From NCBI RefSeq assembly GCF_050948175.1, contig NW_027490183.1, positions 124,001 to 188,000 of the forward strand: a DNA stretch of 64,000 nt, given 5' to 3'. The DNA is from Xylocopa sonorina. Taxonomy: Eukaryota > Arthropoda > Insecta > Hymenoptera > Apidae. Shown in pieces: positions 13,201 to 26,690 of the stretch. Each line of letters opens with the position of its first letter. Position 1 is the first letter of the stretch. Made by a program: the position numbers and the translations under genes. A model generated the notes under the pieces. It was not told where the DNA came from, did no database searches, and saw only the letters and a program-made list of their open reading frames with translations.

Positions 13201-14600
13201 ATGCGACACCTCCTTGCTCGGAAATTGCGTTTGCAGATGTCTACGTATCGAAGCAATAGAGTCCTAATGCTTCTTAAATCGCGATATCGCATCTCATCTC
13301 TATGTTTCATGATAAGATATAATATTCATTGCGAAGTGTCCTGTATACCTCGCATACACTTCAAATGAATGTAAATGCGACACTTCCTTGCTAGGAAATA
13401 GCGTTGGCAGATGTCTACGTATCGAAGCAATAGAGATCTACTGCTTCTTAAATCGCCATATCGCATCTCATTTCTATGTTTCATGATAATATATTATATT
13501 CATTGCGAAGTGTCATAGATACCTCGCATACACTTCAAACGAATTAAAAGGCGACACTTCATTCCTATCAAATAGCGTTGGCAGATGTCTAAGTAACGAA
13601 GAAATAGAGTTCCAATGCTTCTTAAAAAGTGATATGGAATCTCATTTCTATGTTTCATGACAAGATATAATATTCATTCCGAAGTGACATGTATACCTCG
13701 TATTCACTTCAAAGGAATGTAAGTGCGACACTTCCTCCCTAGTATGTAGCGTTTGCAGATATCTACGCATCGTAGCAATTTAGTTCTAATGCTTCTTAAA
13801 ACGCGATATCGCATCACATTTCTATGTTTCATGATAAGATATAATATTCATTGTGGAGTGTTATGTATACCTCGTATTCACTTCGAAAGAATGTAAATGG
13901 GACACTTCCTTGCTAGGAAATAGCGTTTCCAGATGTCTACGTATCGAAGCAACTGAGTTCCAATGCTTCTTAAATCGCGAAACGCATCTCATTTCTATGT
14001 CTCATAATAAGATATAATATTCACTGTGCAGTGTTATGTATACCTCGTATTCACTTGAAATGAATGTAAGTGCGACACTTCCTTGCTATTAGATAGCGAT
14101 TGCAGATGTCTACGTATCGTAGCAATAGAATTCTAATACTTCTTAAATCGCGATATCGCATCTCGTTCCTGTGATTCATGATAAGATATAATATTCATTG
14201 TGGAGTGTTGTGTATACCTCGCATACACATCAAATGAATGTAAATGCGACATATCCTTTCTAGGAAATAGCGTTTCCAGATGTCTACGTATCGAAGCAAT
14301 AGAGTTCTAATGCTGCTTAAATTGCGATATCGCATCTCATTTCTATGTTTCATGATGAGATATAATACTCGTTGTGCAGCGTTATGTATACCTCGTATTC
14401 GCTTCAAAAGAATATAAATGCGACACTTCCTTGCTGGGAAATAGCGGTTGCAGATGTCTACGTAACGTAGCATTAGAATTCTAATGCTTCTTAAATCGCG
14501 ATATCGCATCTCATTTCTATGTTTCATGATAGAATATAATATTCATTGTGCAGTGATATGTATCTCTCGTCTACACTTCAAAAGAATGTAAATGCGACAC
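10269..14600 (+). repeat. Block C copy 1
   Basis: Recurs at about 20,031-24,170. The offset changes in whole monomers: 9,741 up to about 10,450, then 10,089 (+348), 10,263 after about 11,940 (+174), and 9,567 from about 13,537 to the end (-696). Landmarks include CTCGCTATTAAATTGAG, TATATAACGTTTGCAG and AAGTAACGAAGAAATAGAG. Within the block, 11,965-12,380 recurs at 13,531-13,946, nine monomers away. The right boundary at about 14,600 is shared with copy 2 at about 24,170. Confidence 0.87.
12495..13489 (+). repeat. Nested 696 bp repeat in block C copy 1
   Basis: 12,495-12,793 is repeated at 13,191-13,489 with almost no change, exactly 4 x 174 bp away; both contain GCTCGGAAATTGCG and AGAGATCTACTGC. 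The roughly 400 bp between them is not duplicated. Copy 2 of block C has only one of the two, and its offset shifts by the same 696 bp, as expected if recombination between the repeats deleted one plus the intervening DNA. Confidence 0.85.
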
Positions 14601-17084
14601 TTACTTGCTAGGAAATAGCGTCTGCCGATGTCTACGTATCGTAGAAATAGAGCTCTAATTCTCCTTAAAACGCGATATAGCATCTCATTTCTATGTTTCA
14701 TTATAAGATATAATATTCATTGCGAAGTGTCATGTATACCTCGTATTCACTTCAAGAGAATGTAAATGCGACACTTCCTTTCTAGGAAATAGCGTTTGCA
14801 GATGTCTACGTATCGAAGCAATAGAGTCCTAATGCTTCTTAAATCGCGATATCGCATCTCATTTCTATGTTTCATGATAAGATATAATATTCATTGCGAA
14901 GTGTCATTTATACATTGTATTCACTTCAAATGAATGTAAATGCGACACTTCCTTCCTAGGAAAAAGAGTCTGCAGATATCTGCGTATCATAGCAACTGAG
15001 TTCTAACGTTTCTTAAAACGAGATATCGCATCTCATCTCTATGTTTTAGTATAAGATATAATTTTCATTGCGGAGTGTCATGTATACTTCGTATTCACTT
15101 CAAAAGAATGTAAATGCGACACTTCCTTGTTAGGAAATAGCGATGGCAGATGTCTACGTATCGTAGCATTAGAGTTCAAATGCTTCTCATAACGCTGTAT
15201 CGGAACCCTTTTCAATGTTTCATGTTATGGTATAATATTCATTGAGAAGTGTCATGTATACCTCGTATTCCTTTCAAAAGAATGTAAATGCCACCCTTCC
15301 TTGTTAGGAAGTAACGTTTGCAGATGTCTACGCATCGTAGCAATTTAGTTCTAATGCTTCTTAAAGCGCGATATCGCATCACATTTCTATGTCTCATGAC
15401 AAGATATAATATTCATTGCGAAGTGTCTTGTATACCTCGCATACACCCAAAATGAATGTAAATGCGACACTTCCTTGCTAGGAAATAGCGTTGGCAGATG
15501 TCTACGTATTGAAGCAATAGAGATCTATTGCTTCTTAAATAGCGATATCGCATCTCATTTCTATGTTTCATGATAAGATATAATATTCATTGCGGAGTGT
15601 CATGTATACCTCGTATTCACTTCAAAAGAATGTAAATGCGACACTTCCTTGCTAGGAAGTAGCGTTTGCAGATGTCTAGGTATCGAAGCAATAGAGTTCT
15701 AATGCTGCTTAAATCGGCATATCGCATCTCATTTCTATGTTTCATGATAAGATATAATATTCATTGTGCAGTGTTATGTATACCTCGTATTCGCTTCAAA
15801 AGAAAGTAATTGCGACACTTCCTTGCTAGGAAATAGCGTTTGCAGATGTCCATGTATCGTAGCAATAGAGTTCTAATTCTTCTTAAAACGCGATATCGCT
15901 TCTCATTGCTATGTTTCATGATAAGATACAATATTCATTGCGAAGTGTCATGTATACCTCGTATTCACTTGAAAACAATGTAAATGCGGCACTTCCTTGC
16001 TAGAAAATCGCGTTTGCAGATGTCCACGTATCGAAGCAATAGATTTTTAATGCTTCTAAAATCGCGATATCGCATCTCATTTCTATGTTTCATGATAAGA
16101 TATAATATTCATTGTGCAGTGGTATGTATATCTCGTCTACACTTCAAAACAACGTAAATGCGACACTTCCTTGCTAGGAAATAACGTCTGCAGATGACTA
16201 CGTATCGTAGCAATAGTGTTCTAATGCATCTTAAAACGGGATACCGCATCTCATTTCTATGTTTTATGATAAGATATAATATTCACTGCGAAGTGTCATG
16301 TATACCTCTTTCTCACTTCGAAAGAATGTAAATGCGACTCTTCCTTCCTATTAAATAGCGTTTGCAGATATCTACGTATCGAAGCAATAGTGTTCTAATG
16401 CTGCTTAAATCACGATATCGCATCTCATTTCTATGTATCATGATAAGATATAATATTCATTGCGGAGTGTCATGTATACCTCGCATACACTTCAAATGAA
16501 TGTAAATGCGACACTCCCTTGCTAGGAAATAGCGTTTGCAGATGTCTACGTATCATAGCATTAGAGTTCTAATGCTTCTCAAAACGCGATATCGCATCTC
16601 ACTTCTATGTTTCATGATAAGATACAATATTCATTGCGAAGTATTATGTATTCCTCGTCTGCAATTCAAATGAATGTAAATGCAACACTCCCTTTCTAGG
16701 AAATTACGTTTCCAGATATCTACGTATCGAAGCAATAGTGTTCTAATGCTTCTTAAAACGCGATATCGCATCTCATTTCTATGTTTCATGATAAGATATA
16801 ATATTCATTGCGAAGTGTCATGAATACCTCGTATTCACTTCAAAAGAATGTAGATGCGACACTTCATTGCTAGGAAGTAGCGTTTGCAGATGTATACTTA
16901 TCGAAGCAATAGATTTCTAATGCTTCTTAAAACGAGATGTCGCATCACATATCTATGTTTCATGATAAGATATATTATTCATTGCGAAGTGTCATGTATA
17001 CCTCGTATTCACTTCAAAAGAATGTAAATGCGACAATTCCTTGCTAGGAAATAGCGTTTGCAGATGTCTCCGTATCGAAGCAAT
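14601..17084 (+). repeat. Mostly individual monomers
   Basis: About 14 monomers. 14,702-15,075 matches 56,281-56,655 (offset 41,579), including the variant AAAAGAGTCTGCAG. From about 15,080 to 16,790 I saw no long partner in the window. No coding or foreign sequence. Confidence 0.8.
16790..17020 (+). repeat. Short island of block X sequence
   Basis: Just over one monomer with the block X variants GTCATGAATACC, GAATGTAGATGCGAC and GCAGATGTATACTTATCG, matching about 3,065-3,297 and the copies near 8,445 and 51,770. Flanking monomers on both sides are unrelated to that part of X, so a very short tract has been transferred or retained. Confidence 0.72.
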
Positions 17085-18128
17085 AGTGTTCTAATCCTTC
17101 TTAAAACGGAATATCGCATCACATTTCTATGTTTCATAATAAGATATAATATTCATTGTGGAGTGTTATGTATACCTCGTATTCACTTCAAAAGAATGTA
17201 AATGCGACACTTTCTTGCTAGGAAACAGCGTCTCCAGATATCTGCATTTCGTTGCAATAGGGTCCTAACTCTTCTTAAAACGCGATATCGCATCTCATTT
17301 CTGTGTTTCATGATAAGATATAATATTCATTGCGAAGTGTCATGCATACCTCGCATACACTTTAAATAAATGTAAATGCGACACCTCCTTTCTAGGAAAT
17401 AGCGTTTGCAGATGTCAACGTATCGAAGCAATAAAGTTCTAGTGCTTCTTAAAACGGGATACCCCATCTCTTTTCTATGTTTCATAAAAGGATATAATAT
17501 TAAGTGCGAAGTGTCATGTATACCTTGTAATCACTTGAGAAGAATGTAAATGCGACACTTCCTTGATATTAAGTAGCGGTTGCAAATGCCTACGTATCGC
17601 AGCAATAGATTCCTGATGCCTTTTAAATCGCGATATCGCATTTCATTTATATGTTTCATGACAAGATATAATACTGATTTTGGTGTTTTATATATACCTC
17701 GTATTCACTTCAAAAGAATGTAAATGCGAAACTTCCTTGCTAGGAAATAGCGCTTCTAGATGTCTACGAATCGAAACAATAGAGTCCTAATGCTTCTTAA
17801 AACGAGATGTCGCATCTCATTTCTATATTTCGTGATAAGATATAATACTCATTGTGGAGTGTTATGTTTACCTTGTACTTACATCATAAGAATGTAAATG
17901 CGGCGCTTCTTTGCTAGGAGGTAGCGTTTGCAGATGTCTACGTATCGAAGCAATTGAGTTCTAATGCTTCTTAAATCGCGATATCGCATCTCATTTCTAT
18001 GTTTCATGATAAGATATAATATACAATGCGAAGTGTCATGTATTCCTCGCATACGCTTCAAATGAATGTAAATGCGACACTTCCATGCTAGGAAATAGCG
18101 TTTGCAGATGTCTACGTATCGAAGCAAT
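17085..18128 (+). repeat. Six-monomer unit, copy 1
   Basis: A 1,044 bp (6 x 174) unit repeated directly downstream. Landmarks in order are ACGGAATATCGC, GGAAACAGCGTCTCC, TTTCGTTGCAATAGGG, ACTTTAAATAAATG, TTCATAAAAGGATAT and GATATTAAGTAGCGG. I counted about ten base differences from copy 2. A partial third relative lies at about 24,960-25,590. Confidence 0.9.
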
Positions 18129-19172
18129 AGTGTTCTAATCCTTCTTAAAACGGAATATCGCATCTCATTTCTATGTTTCATAATAAGATATAATATTCAT
18201 TGTGGAGTGTTATGTATACCTCGTATTCACTTCAAAAGAATGTAAATGCGACACTTTCTTGCTAGGAAACAGCGTCTCCAGATATCTGCATTTCGTTGCA
18301 ATAGGGTCCTAACTCTTCTTAAAACGCGATATCGCATCTCATTTCTGTGTTTCATGATAAGATATAATATTCATTGCGAAGTGTCATGCATACCTCGCAT
18401 ACACTTTAAATAAATGTAAATGCGACACCTCCTTTCTAGGAAATAGCGTTTGCAGATGTCAACGTATCGAAGCAATAAAGTTCTAGTGCTTCTTAAAACG
18501 GGATACCGCATCTCTTTTCTATGTTTCATAAAAGGATATAATATTAAGTGCGAAGTGTCATGTATACCTTGTAATCACTTGAGAAGAATGTAAATGCGAC
18601 ACTTCCTTGATATTAAGTAGCGGTTGCAAATGTCTACGTATCGCAGCAATAGATTCCTGATGCCTTTTAAATCGCGATATCGCATTTCATTTATATGTTT
18701 CATGACAAGATATAATACTGATTTTGGGGTTTTATATATACCTCGTATTCACTTCAAAAGAATGTAAATGCGAAACTTCCTTGCTAGGAAATAGCGCTTC
18801 TAGATGTCTACGAATCGAAACAATAGAGTTCTAATGCTTCTTAAAACGAGATGTCGCATCTCATTTCTATATTTCGTGATAAGATATAATACTCATTGTG
18901 GAGTGTTATGTTTACCTTGTACTTACTTCATAAGAATGTAAATGCGGCGCTTCTTTGCTAGGAGGTAGCGTTTGCAGATGTCTACGTATCGAAGCAATAG
19001 AGTTCTAATGCTTCTTAAATCGCGATATAGCATCTCATTTCTATGTTTCATGATAAGATATAATATACAATGCGAAGTGTCATGTATACCTCGCATACGC
19101 TTCAAATGAATGTAAATGCGACACTTCCATGCTAGGAAATAGCGTTTGCAGATGTCTACGTATCGAAGCAAT
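18129..19172 (+). repeat. Six-monomer unit, copy 2
   Basis: Tandem partner of the previous unit, every landmark displaced by 1,044 bp. Differences include CATACCGC versus CATACCCC-type states near 18,507 and ACTTCATAAG versus ACATCATAAG near 18,924. The similarity stops at about 19,172, where block X-like monomers begin. Confidence 0.9.
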
Positions 19173-20030
19173 AGCGTTCAAATGCTTCTTAATACGCGAT
19201 ATAGCATCTCATTTCCATGTCTCATGATAAGAAATAATATTCATTGCGAAGTGTCATGTATACCTCGCATACACTTCAACTGAATGTAAATGCGACACCT
19301 CCTTGCTAGGAAATAGAGTTTCCAGATGTCTAGGTATCGAAACAATAGAGTTCTAATGCTCCTTTAAACGAGATGTCGCATTTCATTTCTATGTTTCATG
19401 AAAAGATATAATATTCATTGCGGAGTGTCATGTATACCTCGTATTCACTTGAAAAGAATGTAAATGCGACATTTCATTGCTAGGAAATAGCGTTTGCAAA
19501 TGTCTACGTATCGTAGCATTAGACTTCTAATGCTTCTCAAAAGGCCAAATCGCATCTCATTTCCATGTCTCATGATAAGAAATAATATTCATTGCGAAGT
19601 GTCATGTATACCTCGCATACACTTCAACTGAATGTAAATGCGACACCTCCTTGCTAGGAAATAGAGTTTCCAGATGTCTAGGTATCGAAACAGTAGAGTT
19701 CTAATGCTCCTTTAAACGAGATGTCGCATTTCATTTCTATGTTTATGAAAAGATATAATATTCATTGCGGAGTGTCATGTATACCTCGTATTCACTTGAA
19801 AAGAATGTAAATGCGACATTTCATTGCTAGGAAATAGCGTTTGCAAATGTCTACGTATCGTAGCATTAGACTTCTAATGCTTCTCAAAAGGCCAAATCGC
19901 ATCTCATTTCTATGTTTCATGATAAGATATAATATTCATTGTGCAGTGTTATGTATACCTTGTATTCACCTCAAGAGAGTGTAAATGCGACACTTCTTTG
20001 CTAGGAAGTAGCGTTTGCAGATGTCTAGGT
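19173..20030 (+). repeat. X-like monomers with tandem dimer duplication
   Basis: Resembles 9,690-10,268 and 4,330-4,890. The segment starting ATTTCCATGTCTCATG at 19,211 is repeated at 19,559, exactly 348 bp later, so this copy has one extra dimer compared with 9,690-10,268 (offset 9,393 before it, 9,741 after). Confidence 0.85.
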
Positions 20031-23000
20031 ATCGCAGCAATAGGGTTCTAATTCTTCTTAAAGCGCGATATCGCATCTCATTTCTATGTTTCATGATAAG
20101 ATATAATATTCATTGTGCAGTGATATGTATATCTCGTCTACACTTCAAAAGAATGTAAATGCGACACTGCCTTGCTAGGAAATAGCGTCTGCAGATGTCT
20201 ACGTATCGTAGAATTAGAGTTCTAATTCTTCTTAAAACGCGAGATAGCATCTCATTTCTATGTTTCATCATAAGATATAATATTGATTGCGAAGTGTCAT
20301 GTATACCTCGTATTCACTTCAAGAGAATGTAAATGCGACACTTCCTTGCTAGGATATTGCGTTTGCAGATGCCTACGTATCGAAGCAATAGAGCCCTAAT
20401 GCTTCTTAAATCGCGATATCGCATCTCATTTCTATGATTCATGATAAGATATAATATTCATTGCGAGGTGTCACTTATACCTCGCATACACTTCAAATGA
20501 ATGTAAATGCGACACTTCCTTGCTAGGAAATAGCGCCTCCAGATGTCTATATATCGAAGCAATAGAGTGCTAATGCTTCTTAAATAGCGATATCGCTTTT
20601 CATTTCTATGCTTCGTGATAAGGTACAATATTCATTGTGGAGTGTTATGTGTACCTCGTATTCACTCCAAAAGAATGCAATTGCGACTCTTCATTGCTAT
20701 TAAATAGCGTTTGCAGATGTCTACGTCTCGTAGCAATAGAGTTCTAATGCTTTTTTAGCGCGATATCGCATCCCATTTCTGCGTTTCATGATAAGATGTA
20801 ATATTCATTGTGGAATGTTAAGTGTACCTCGTCTTCATTTCAAAGCAATGTAAATGCGACACTTCCTTGCTAGGAAATAGCTTTCGCAGATGTCTACTTA
20901 TCGTAACAATAGAGTTCTAACGGTTCCTAAAACGCGATATCGCGTCTCATTTCTATGTCTCATGATAAGATATAATATTCATTGCGAAGTGTCATGTATA
21001 CCTCGTATTCGCTTCAAAAGAATGTAAATGCGACACTTCCTCGCTATTAAATTGAGTTCGCAGATGTCTCCGTATCGAAGCAATAGATTTGTAATGCTTC
21101 TTAAAATGCGATATGGCATCTCATTTCTATGTTTCAAGATAAGATATAATATTCATTGCGAAGTGTCACTTATACCTCGAATAAACTTCAAATGAATGAA
21201 AATGCGACACCTCCTTGCTAGGAAATAGCGTCTGCAGATGTCTACGTATAGAAGCAATAGAGTGCTAATGCTTCTTAAATCGCGATATCGCACCTCACTT
21301 CTATGTTTCATGATGAGATACAATATTCATTGCGAATTGTTATGTATACCTCGTATTCACTTCAAGAGAATGTAAATGCGACACTTCCCTGCTATTATAT
21401 AACGTTTGCAGATGTCTACACACGGTAGCAATTGAGTTCTAAAGCTTCTTAAAACAAGATATCGCACCACATTTCCATGTTTCATGATAAGATATAATAT
21501 TCATTGCGAAGTGTCAGGAATACCTCGTATTCACTTCAAACGGATGTAAATGCTACACTTCCTTGCTAGGAAATAGCGTTTGCAGATGTCTACGTATCAT
21601 AGCAATAGAGTTCTGACGCTTCTTAAAATGCGATGTCGCTCCTCATTTCTATGTTCCATGATAAGATATAATATTCATTGCGAAGTGTGTAGTATACCTC
21701 GCATACACTTCAATTGGACGTAAATCCGACACTTCCATTCTAGGAAATTACGTTTCCAGATGTCTACGTGTCGAAGCAATAGAGTTCTAATGCTTCTTAA
21801 ATCGCGATATCGCATCTTATTTCTATGTTTCGTGATAAGATATAATATTCATTGCGAAGTGTTGTGAATACATCGTATTCACATCAGAGGAATGTAAATG
21901 CGACACTTGCTTGCAAGGAAGTAGCGTTTGCAGAAATCTACGTATCGTTGCAATAGAGTTCTAATGCTTCTAAAATCGCCATATCGCATCTCATTTCTAT
22001 GTTTCGTAATAAGATATAACATTCATTGTGCAGTGTTATGTATACCTCGTATTCACTTCAAAAGGATGTAAATGCAACACTCCCTTTCTAGGAAATTACG
22101 TTTGCAGATGTCTACGTATCATAGCAATAGAGTTCTGATACTTCTTAAAACGCGATGTCGCTCCTCATTTCTATGTTCCATGATAAGATATAATATTCAT
22201 TGCGAAGTGTCAAGTATACCTCGCATACACTTCAAACGAATTAATAGGCGACACTTCATTCCTAGGAAATAGCGTTGGCAGATGTCTAAGTAACGAAGAA
22301 ATAGAGTTCCAATGCTTCTTAAGAAGTGATATGGCATCTCATTTCTATGTTTCATGATAAGATATAATATTCATTCCGTAGTGACATGTATACCTCATAT
22401 TCACTTCAAAGGAATGTAAGTGCGACACTTCCTCGCTAGGAAGTAGCGTTTGCTGATATCTACGCATCGTAGCAATTTAGTTCTAATGCTTCTTAAAACG
22501 CGATATCGCATCACATTTCTATGTTTCATGATAAGATATAATATTCATTGTGGAGTGTTGTGTATACCTCGTATTCACTTCGAAAGAATGTAAATGGGAC
22601 ACTTCCTTGCTAGGAAATAGCGTTTCCAGATGTCTACGTATCGAAGCAATAGAGTTCTAATGCTGCTTAAATTGCGATATCGCATCTCATTTCTATGTTT
22701 CATGATGAGATATAATATTCGTTGTGCAGCGTTATGTATACCTCGTATTCACTTCAAGAGAATGTAAATGCGACACCTCCTTGCTCGGAAATTGCGTTTG
22801 CAGATGTCTACGTATCGAAGCAATAGAGTCCTAATGCTTCTTAAATCGCGATATCGCATCTCATTTCTATGTTTCATGATAAGATATAATATTCATTGCG
22901 AAGTGTCCTGTATACCTCGCATACACTTCAAATGAATGTAAATGCGACACTTCCTTGCTAGGAAATAGCGTTGGCAGATGTCTACGTATCGAAGCAATAG

Positions 23001-24170
23001 AGATCTACTGCTTCTTAAATCGCCATATCGCATCTCATTTCTATGTTTCATGATAATATATTATATTTATTGCGAAGTGTCATGTATACCTCGCATACAC
23101 TTCAAACGAATTAAAAGGCGACACTTCATTCCTATCAAATAGCGTTGGCAGATGTCTAAGTAACGAAGAAATAGAGTTCCAATGCTTCTTAAAAAGTGAT
23201 ATGGAATCCCATTTCTATGTTTCATGACAAGATATAATATTCATTCCGAAGTGATATGTATACCTCGTATTCACTTCAAAGGAATGTAAGTGCGACACTT
23301 CCTCCCTAGGATGTAGCGTTTGCAGATATCTACGCATCGTAGCAATTTAGTTCTAATGCTTCTTAAAACGCGACATCGCATCGCATTTCTATGTTTCATG
23401 ATAAGGTATAATATTCATTGTGGAGTGTTATGTATACCTCGTATTCACTTCGAAAGAATGTAAATGGGACACTTCCTTGCTAGGAAATAGCGTTTCCAGA
23501 TGTCTACGTATCGAAGCAACTGAGTTCCAATGCTTCTTAAATCGCGAAACGCATCTCATTTCTATGTCTCATAACAAGATATTATATTCACTGTGCAGTG
23601 TTATGTATACCTCGTATTCACTTGAAATGAATGTAAGTGCGACACTTCCTTGCTATTAGATAGCGATTGCAGATGTCTACGTATCGTAGCAATAGAATTC
23701 TAATACTTCTTAAATCGCGATATCGCATCTCGTTCCTGTGATTCATGATAAGATATAATATTCATTGTGGAGTGTTGTGTATACCTCGCATACATATCAA
23801 ATGAATGTAAATGCGACATATCCTTTCTAGGAAATAGCGTTTCCAGATGTCTACGTATCGAAGCAATAGAGTTCTAATGCTGCTTAAATTGCGATATCGC
23901 ATCTCATTTCTATGTTTCATGATGAGATATAATACTCGTTGTGCAGCGTTATGTATACCTCGTATTCGCTTCAAAAGAATATAAATGCGACACTTCCTTG
24001 TTGGGAAATAGCGGTTGCAGATGTCTACGTAACGTAGCATTAGAATTCTAATGCTTCTTAAATCGCGATATCGCATCTCATTTCTATGTTTCATGATAGA
24101 ATATAATATTCATTGTGCAGTGATATGTATCTCTCGTCTACACTTCAAAAGAATGTAAATGCGACACTTC
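20031..24170 (+). repeat. Block C copy 2
   Basis: Counterpart of 10,269-14,600. Compared with copy 1 it gains a dimer at about 20,200-20,550, gains one monomer at about 22,020-22,195, and lacks the four-monomer stretch around 12,800-13,490. Inside it, 22,228-22,640 and 23,098-23,510 are duplicates 870 bp (five monomers) apart; the same pair is nine monomers apart in copy 1. The tract 21,388-22,540 is found again at 54,790-55,940. Confidence 0.87.
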
Positions 24171-26690
24171 CTTGCTAGGAAATAGCGTTTGCAGATGTGT
24201 ACGTGTCGAAGCAATAGTGTTCTAATGCATCATAAAACGCGATATCGCATCCCATTTCTATTTCTTATGATAAGATATAATATTCAATGGGAAGTGTTAT
24301 GAGTTCTTCGTCTACACTTCAAATGAATGTAAATGCGACACTTCCTTCATAGGAAATTACGTTCCGAGATATCTCTAACTCGAAGCTATAGAGTTCTAAT
24401 GCTCCTTAAAACGCGATATCACATCCCATTTCTATGTTTCATGATAAGATATAATTTTCATTGCGAAGTGTTATGTACTCCTCGTCCACACTTCAAATGA
24501 ATGTAAATGCAGCACTTCCTTGCTAGGAAATAGCGTTTGCGGATGTCTCCGTATCGAAGCAGTAGAGTTCTAAAGCTTCTTAAAACGCGATATAGCTCCT
24601 CATTTCTGGTTCATGATAAGATATAATATTCATTGTGGAGTGTTATGTATACCTCGTATTCACTTCAAAAGAATGTAAATGCGACACTTCCTTGCTAGGA
24701 AACAGCGTTTCCAGATATCTACATTTCGTTGCAATAGGGTCCTAACTCTTCTTAAAACGCGATATCGCATCTCATTTCTATGTTTCATGATAAGACATAA
24801 TATTCATTGCGAATTGTCATGCATACCTCGTATTCACTTCAAAAGAATGAAAATGCGACACTTCCTTGCCAGGAAATAGCGTATGCAGATGTCGACGTAA
24901 CGGAGCAACACAGTTCTAATGATACTTAAATCGCGATATCGCATCTCATTTCTATCTTTCATGATAAGATATAATATTCATTGCGAAGTGTCATGCATAC
25001 CTCGCATACACTTTAAATAAATGTAAATGCGACACTTCCTTTCTAGGAAATAGCGTTTGCAGATGTCAACGTATCGAAGCAATAAAGTTCTAATGCTTCT
25101 TAAAGCGGGATACCGCATCTCTTTTCTATGTTTCATAAAAGGATATAATATTAATTGCGAAGTGTCATGTATACCTTGTATTCACTTCAAAAGAATGTAA
25201 ATGCAACACTTCCTTGATATTTAGTAGCGGTTGCAGATGTCTACGTATCGCAGCAATAGATTCCTGATGCCTTTTAATTCGCGATATCGCATCTCATTTA
25301 TATGTTTCATGACAAGATATAATATTGATTGTGGTGTTTTATATATACCTCGCATTCACTTCAAAAGAATGTAAATGCGAAACTTCCTTGCTAGGAAATA
25401 GCGCTTCCAGATGTCTACGAATCGAAACAATAGAGTTCTAATGCTTCTTAAAACGAGATGTCGCATCTCATTTCTGTGTTTCATGATAAGATATAATACT
25501 CATTGTGGAGTGTTATGCTTACCTTGTACTTACTTCATAAGAATGTAAATGCGACGCTTCCTTGCTAGGAGGTAGCGTTTGCAGATGTGTACGTATCGAA
25601 GCAATAGTGTTCTAATGCATATCAAATCGCGATATCGCATCTCATTTCTATGTTTCATGATAAGATATAATGTTCATTGCGAAGTCTTATGTATTCCTCG
25701 TCTACACATCAAATAGATGTGAATGCGACACTTCCTTTCTTGGAAATAGCGTTTCCAGATTTCTATGTATCGAAGCAATAGTGTTCTAAAGCTTCTTAAA
25801 ACGCGATATAGCTCCTCATTTCTGGTTCATGATAAGATATAATATTCATTGTGGAGTTTTATGTATACCTCGTATTCACTTCAAAAGAATGTAAATGCGA
25901 CACTTCATTGTCAGGAAATAGCGTTTGCAGATGTCTACTTATCGAAGCAATAGATTTCTAATGCTTCTTAAAACGAGATGTCGCATCTCATATCTATGTT
26001 TCATGATAAGATATATCATTCACTGCAAAGTGTCATGTATACCTCGTATTCACTTCAAATCAATGTAAATGCGACACTTCCTTGCTAGGAAATAGCGTTT
26101 GCAGATGTCTCCGTATCGAAGCAATAGAGTTCTAATCCTTCTTAAAACGGAATATCGCATCCCATTTCTATGTTGCATAATAAGATATAATATTCATTGT
26201 GGAGTGTTATGTATACCTCGTATTCACTTCAAAAGAATGTAAATGCGATACTTCCTTGCTAGGAAACAGCGTTTCCAGATATCTACATTTCGTTGCAATA
26301 GGGTCCTAACTCTTCTTAAAACGCGATATCGCATCTCATTTCTATGTTTCATGATAAGACATAATATTCATTGCGAATTGTCATGCATACCTCGTATTCA
26401 CTTCAAAAGAATGTAAATGCAACACTTCCTTGATATTTAGTAGCGGTTGCAGATGTCTACGTATCGCAGCAATAGATTCCTGATGCCTTTTAATTCGCGA
26501 TATCGCATCTCATTTATATGTTTCATGACAAGATATAATATTGATTGTGGTGTTTTATATATACCTCGCATTCACTTCAAAAGAATGTAAATGCGAAACT
26601 TCCTTGCTAGGAAATAGCGCTTCCAGATGTCTACGAATCGAAACAATAGAGTTCTAATGCTTCTTAAAACGAGTTATCGCATATCATTTC
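24171..26690 (+). repeat. Locally reshuffled monomers
   Basis: Two overlapping internal copies. TTTCTGGTTC at 24,603 recurs at 25,819 (offset 1,216); GGAAACAGCGTTTCC at 24,698 recurs at 26,262 (offset 1,564); GATATTTAGTAGCGG at 25,216 recurs at 26,432 (offset 1,216). The offset rises and falls by 348 bp, so the second copy has one dimer added and a different one missing. 24,960-25,590 is also related to the six-monomer units at 17-19 kb. Confidence 0.82.

Noticed and set aside
14195..14527. Minus-strand open frame of 110 codons, with relatives at 23,762 and 55,948
   Set aside because: It runs across two satellite monomers and repeats itself every 58 residues. Sister monomers carry stops and single-base indels in the same frame, and there is no start context or domain. 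It is a shadow of the repeat.
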